NCBI GenBank assembly: GCA_028711675.1
Contig: JAQTRT010000030.1
Coordinates: 1-16,686, forward strand
Origin: a bacterium
GTDB taxonomy: Bacteria > Spirochaetota > JAHITG01
Direction: 5' to 3'
DNA: 16,686 nt
Numbering within the stretch: the first letter of the stretch is position 1; the number at the start of each line of letters is the position of its first letter. The notes below the pieces were generated by a model, which was given only the letters and a program-made list of their open reading frames with translations, did no database searches and was not told the origin of the DNA. Positions 15,533-16,686 of the stretch are shown here, piece after piece. Made by a program: the position numbers and the translations under genes.

Positions 15533-15542
15533 TATTCCTCAT

Positions 15543-16541
15543 TTATGAATTGGAAATAAACTTGATCGTAGCATCGATCCCCTCAGTAAGGGAATATTCA
15601 GCTTCCCATCCTGTTAATTCTGTGAATGTACCGGAATCAGCAATAAAACTCCTTCTTTCAATGGGAGATAAGGTGGCTGGTTCCTCTACGCTGACAACTT
15701 TTACTTTCCGGCCCGTGACAAGAGCCGCGCGATCGGCAATTAAATGAAACGTTTCGGACAGAGTATGTCCCTGGCCGCTGCCTATCACAAAATGCCGGCC
15801 ATTGACATCATGAATGTGGCTCCCGGCCAGTAAGAATGCAGCAGCCACATCAGACACGTAAATATAATCCCTTATGTATTCACCCTGGCCGTATACGGTA
15901 ATCTCCTCTCCCTTTAAAGCCTTCCTGATCATGGCGTTCAACACACCCCTGTCCGCACTGCTGCTCCTGGGTCCGGGCCCATAAACGTTCGCCAACCGTA
16001 ATATCGTCCCCTTTACCATATCCTGGCTGATATAATATTTCAGATAATTTTCCGACATGAGCTTATGCAGGTCATAAACCGTAATAGGCCTGTCGGCATG
16101 CCTTTCATCAACAGGCAAATGGACAGGCATCCCGATTTCGGTTGCTGTTCCCGAGAACAAGATAACGGGTTTAATCCCCTTTTTCCGGCAAGTCTCCAGG
16201 CAATACAGCATGGGAAGGACATTAATATTAAAATCATCCACGGGATTTCCATTGGCCCTGTAAACGCTTGTCTGTGCCGCAAAATGGAACACAATATCAA
16301 TTTGATCCAAAATTTTTACCCATGTCCCTTCTTTTCCTACATCTCCCTGGACATCGATTATCCGGGCTGCTACCTCCTGAAGAAGATGACCGGCAGGATT
16401 CAAATCCATACGGATGATCGTACAATTTATGTTTTTTAATAACGCGGTAAGGGAATTTGCCAGATATCCTGTCCCGCCTGTTATTAATATCTGTTTCCCT
16501 GTATAATAAGTTAATAGTTTACTATCCAGTGATCGCTCCAA
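15543..16541 (-). CDS. Extended SDR: NAD-dependent sugar-nucleotide epimerase/reductase, TTG start
   Basis: 332 residues. NAD loop TGGTGYLA (21-28), in which the third glycine of GxxGxxG is Ala; VFHFAAQTS (84-92); FSGTATEIG (129-137) as the Ser/Thr loop; and YDLHK (156-160) as the YxxxK pair. Then come RLANVYGPGPRSSS and VYGQGEYIRDYIYVSD, in the order usual for sugar-nucleotide SDRs. The only in-frame start between the upstream stop (TAA at 16559-16557) and the conserved region is a TTG at 16541, with no good Shine-Dalgarno before it, so the exact start is uncertain. It follows the RmlC-like gene by 15 nt. The probable role is processing of the keto-sugar released by that epimerase; the reaction is not predictable. 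Confidence 0.85.
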   Translation of the reverse strand: MERSLDSKLLTYYTGKQILITGGTGYLANSLTALLKNINCTIIRMDLNPAGHLLQEVAARIIDVQGDVGKEGTWVKILDQIDIVFHFAAQTSVYRANGNPVDDFNINVLPMLYCLETCRKKGIKPVILFSGTATEIGMPVHLPVDERHADRPITVYDLHKLMSENYLKYYISQDMVKGTILRLANVYGPGPRSSSADRGVLNAMIRKALKGEEITVYGQGEYIRDYIYVSDVAAAFLLAGSHIHDVNGRHFVIGSGQGHTLSETFHLIADRAALVTGRKVKVVSVEEPATLSPIERRSFIADSGTFTELTGWEAEYSLTEGIDATIKFISNS

Positions 16542-16556
16542 AAAATACCATGGATT

Positions 16557-16686
16557 TTATTTTATAACCGGCCCTTTCAGCCAGTCATAATTTATTTCAG
16601 GATCATCATAAGGGATCCGGCCCTCTTCTTTCGGATCATAAACACAGGATGTCATATAAAACAGATTAGCCGGTCCGTTAATGCAC
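16557..16686 (-). CDS. C-terminal fragment of an RmlC-like dTDP-4-dehydrorhamnose 3,5-epimerase family protein
   Basis: Only the last 42 codons are inside the window; the gene continues past 16686. The frame reads NLFYMTSCVYDPKEEGRIPY and ends DDPEINYDWLKGPVIK before a TAA at 16559-16557. The order Y...YDP..EGRI.YDDPEI.YDW is the characteristic end of the RmlC cupin family (compare the YxPxxEGGIRWDDPxIGIxW pattern). The family epimerises C3 and/or C5 of 4-keto-6-deoxy sugar nucleotides. Arg-Ile-Pro-Tyr in place of the usual Gly-Ile-Arg-Trp suggests a divergent subfamily, so the substrate need not be the rhamnose intermediate. No start is visible. Confidence 0.75.
   Translation of the reverse strand, partial: CINGPANLFYMTSCVYDPKEEGRIPYDDPEINYDWLKGPVIK

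Noticed and set aside
1..16686. Recoded TGA (alternative code of some candidate phyla)
   Set aside because: Six genes end in TGA at the expected lengths, three of them overlapping or adjoining the next start, so TGA is a normal stop here.

Overview
The window is one continuous block of surface-polysaccharide (capsule, O-antigen or exopolysaccharide) biosynthesis genes. All of them lie on the minus strand, so transcription runs from high to low coordinates. I see 16 complete genes or gene-sized ORFs plus a partial gene at each edge, one of which is interrupted. Spacing is tight: several ATGA start/stop overlaps, gaps mostly under 20 nt, and the two largest at 69 and 73 nt. I found no convincing terminator, internal promoter, RNA gene, transposon, tRNA or CRISPR array. 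It reads as the interior of a single operon whose promoter lies beyond position 16686.

Layout in the direction of transcription. (1) 16686-13555: the C-terminus of an RmlC-like sugar 3,5-epimerase, then three consecutive and mutually divergent extended SDR enzymes (NAD-dependent epimerase/dehydratase/reductase type). (2) 13558-11716: a CmcI-type methyltransferase and a TIGR00180-like glycosyltransferase. (3) 11713-10256: a Wzx-type flippase. (4) 10182-8627: a glycosyltransferase with an HP motif resembling sialyl-/polysialyltransferases, and a hexapeptide acyltransferase with an N-terminal membrane segment. (5) 8557-7586: an enzyme closely resembling plant GDP-mannose 3,5-epimerase. (6) 7575-5932: glutamine-dependent NAD+ synthetase. 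(7) 5901-4573: UDP-glucose 6-dehydrogenase family. (8) 4560-2025: a GT-A-like transferase, a second hexapeptide acyltransferase and a DPM1/GtrB-like membrane glycosyltransferase. (9) 2019-1: a B12-domain radical SAM enzyme and a NodU/CmcH carbamoyltransferase broken by an in-frame amber codon.

Together the genes supply nucleotide sugars (a deoxy-sugar branch, a GDP-L-galactose-like branch and a UDP-uronate branch), transferases that build a lipid-linked repeat unit, O-methyl/O-acyl/(formerly) O-carbamoyl decorations, and a flippase for export. No Wzy polymerase, RmlA/B/D or initiating phosphoglycosyltransferase is visible, so the cluster must continue outside the window.

The source is a bacterium, probably Gram-negative, with moderate GC (mid-40s by eye), ordinary AAGGAG ribosome binding sites and the standard code: TAA, TGA and TAG all end intact genes, and six genes end in TGA. 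The gene mix would suit an uncultured lineage such as Omnitrophota or a related environmental phylum, but I cannot establish this from the sequence. I see no wholly new defence or mobile system. The items most worth a second look are the amber-split carbamoyltransferase, a slippery A8 run at the end of an acyltransferase that leads into a hidden 25-residue extension, the bacterial GDP-mannose 3,5-epimerase, and the RmlC-plus-three-SDR-plus-methyltransferase block.
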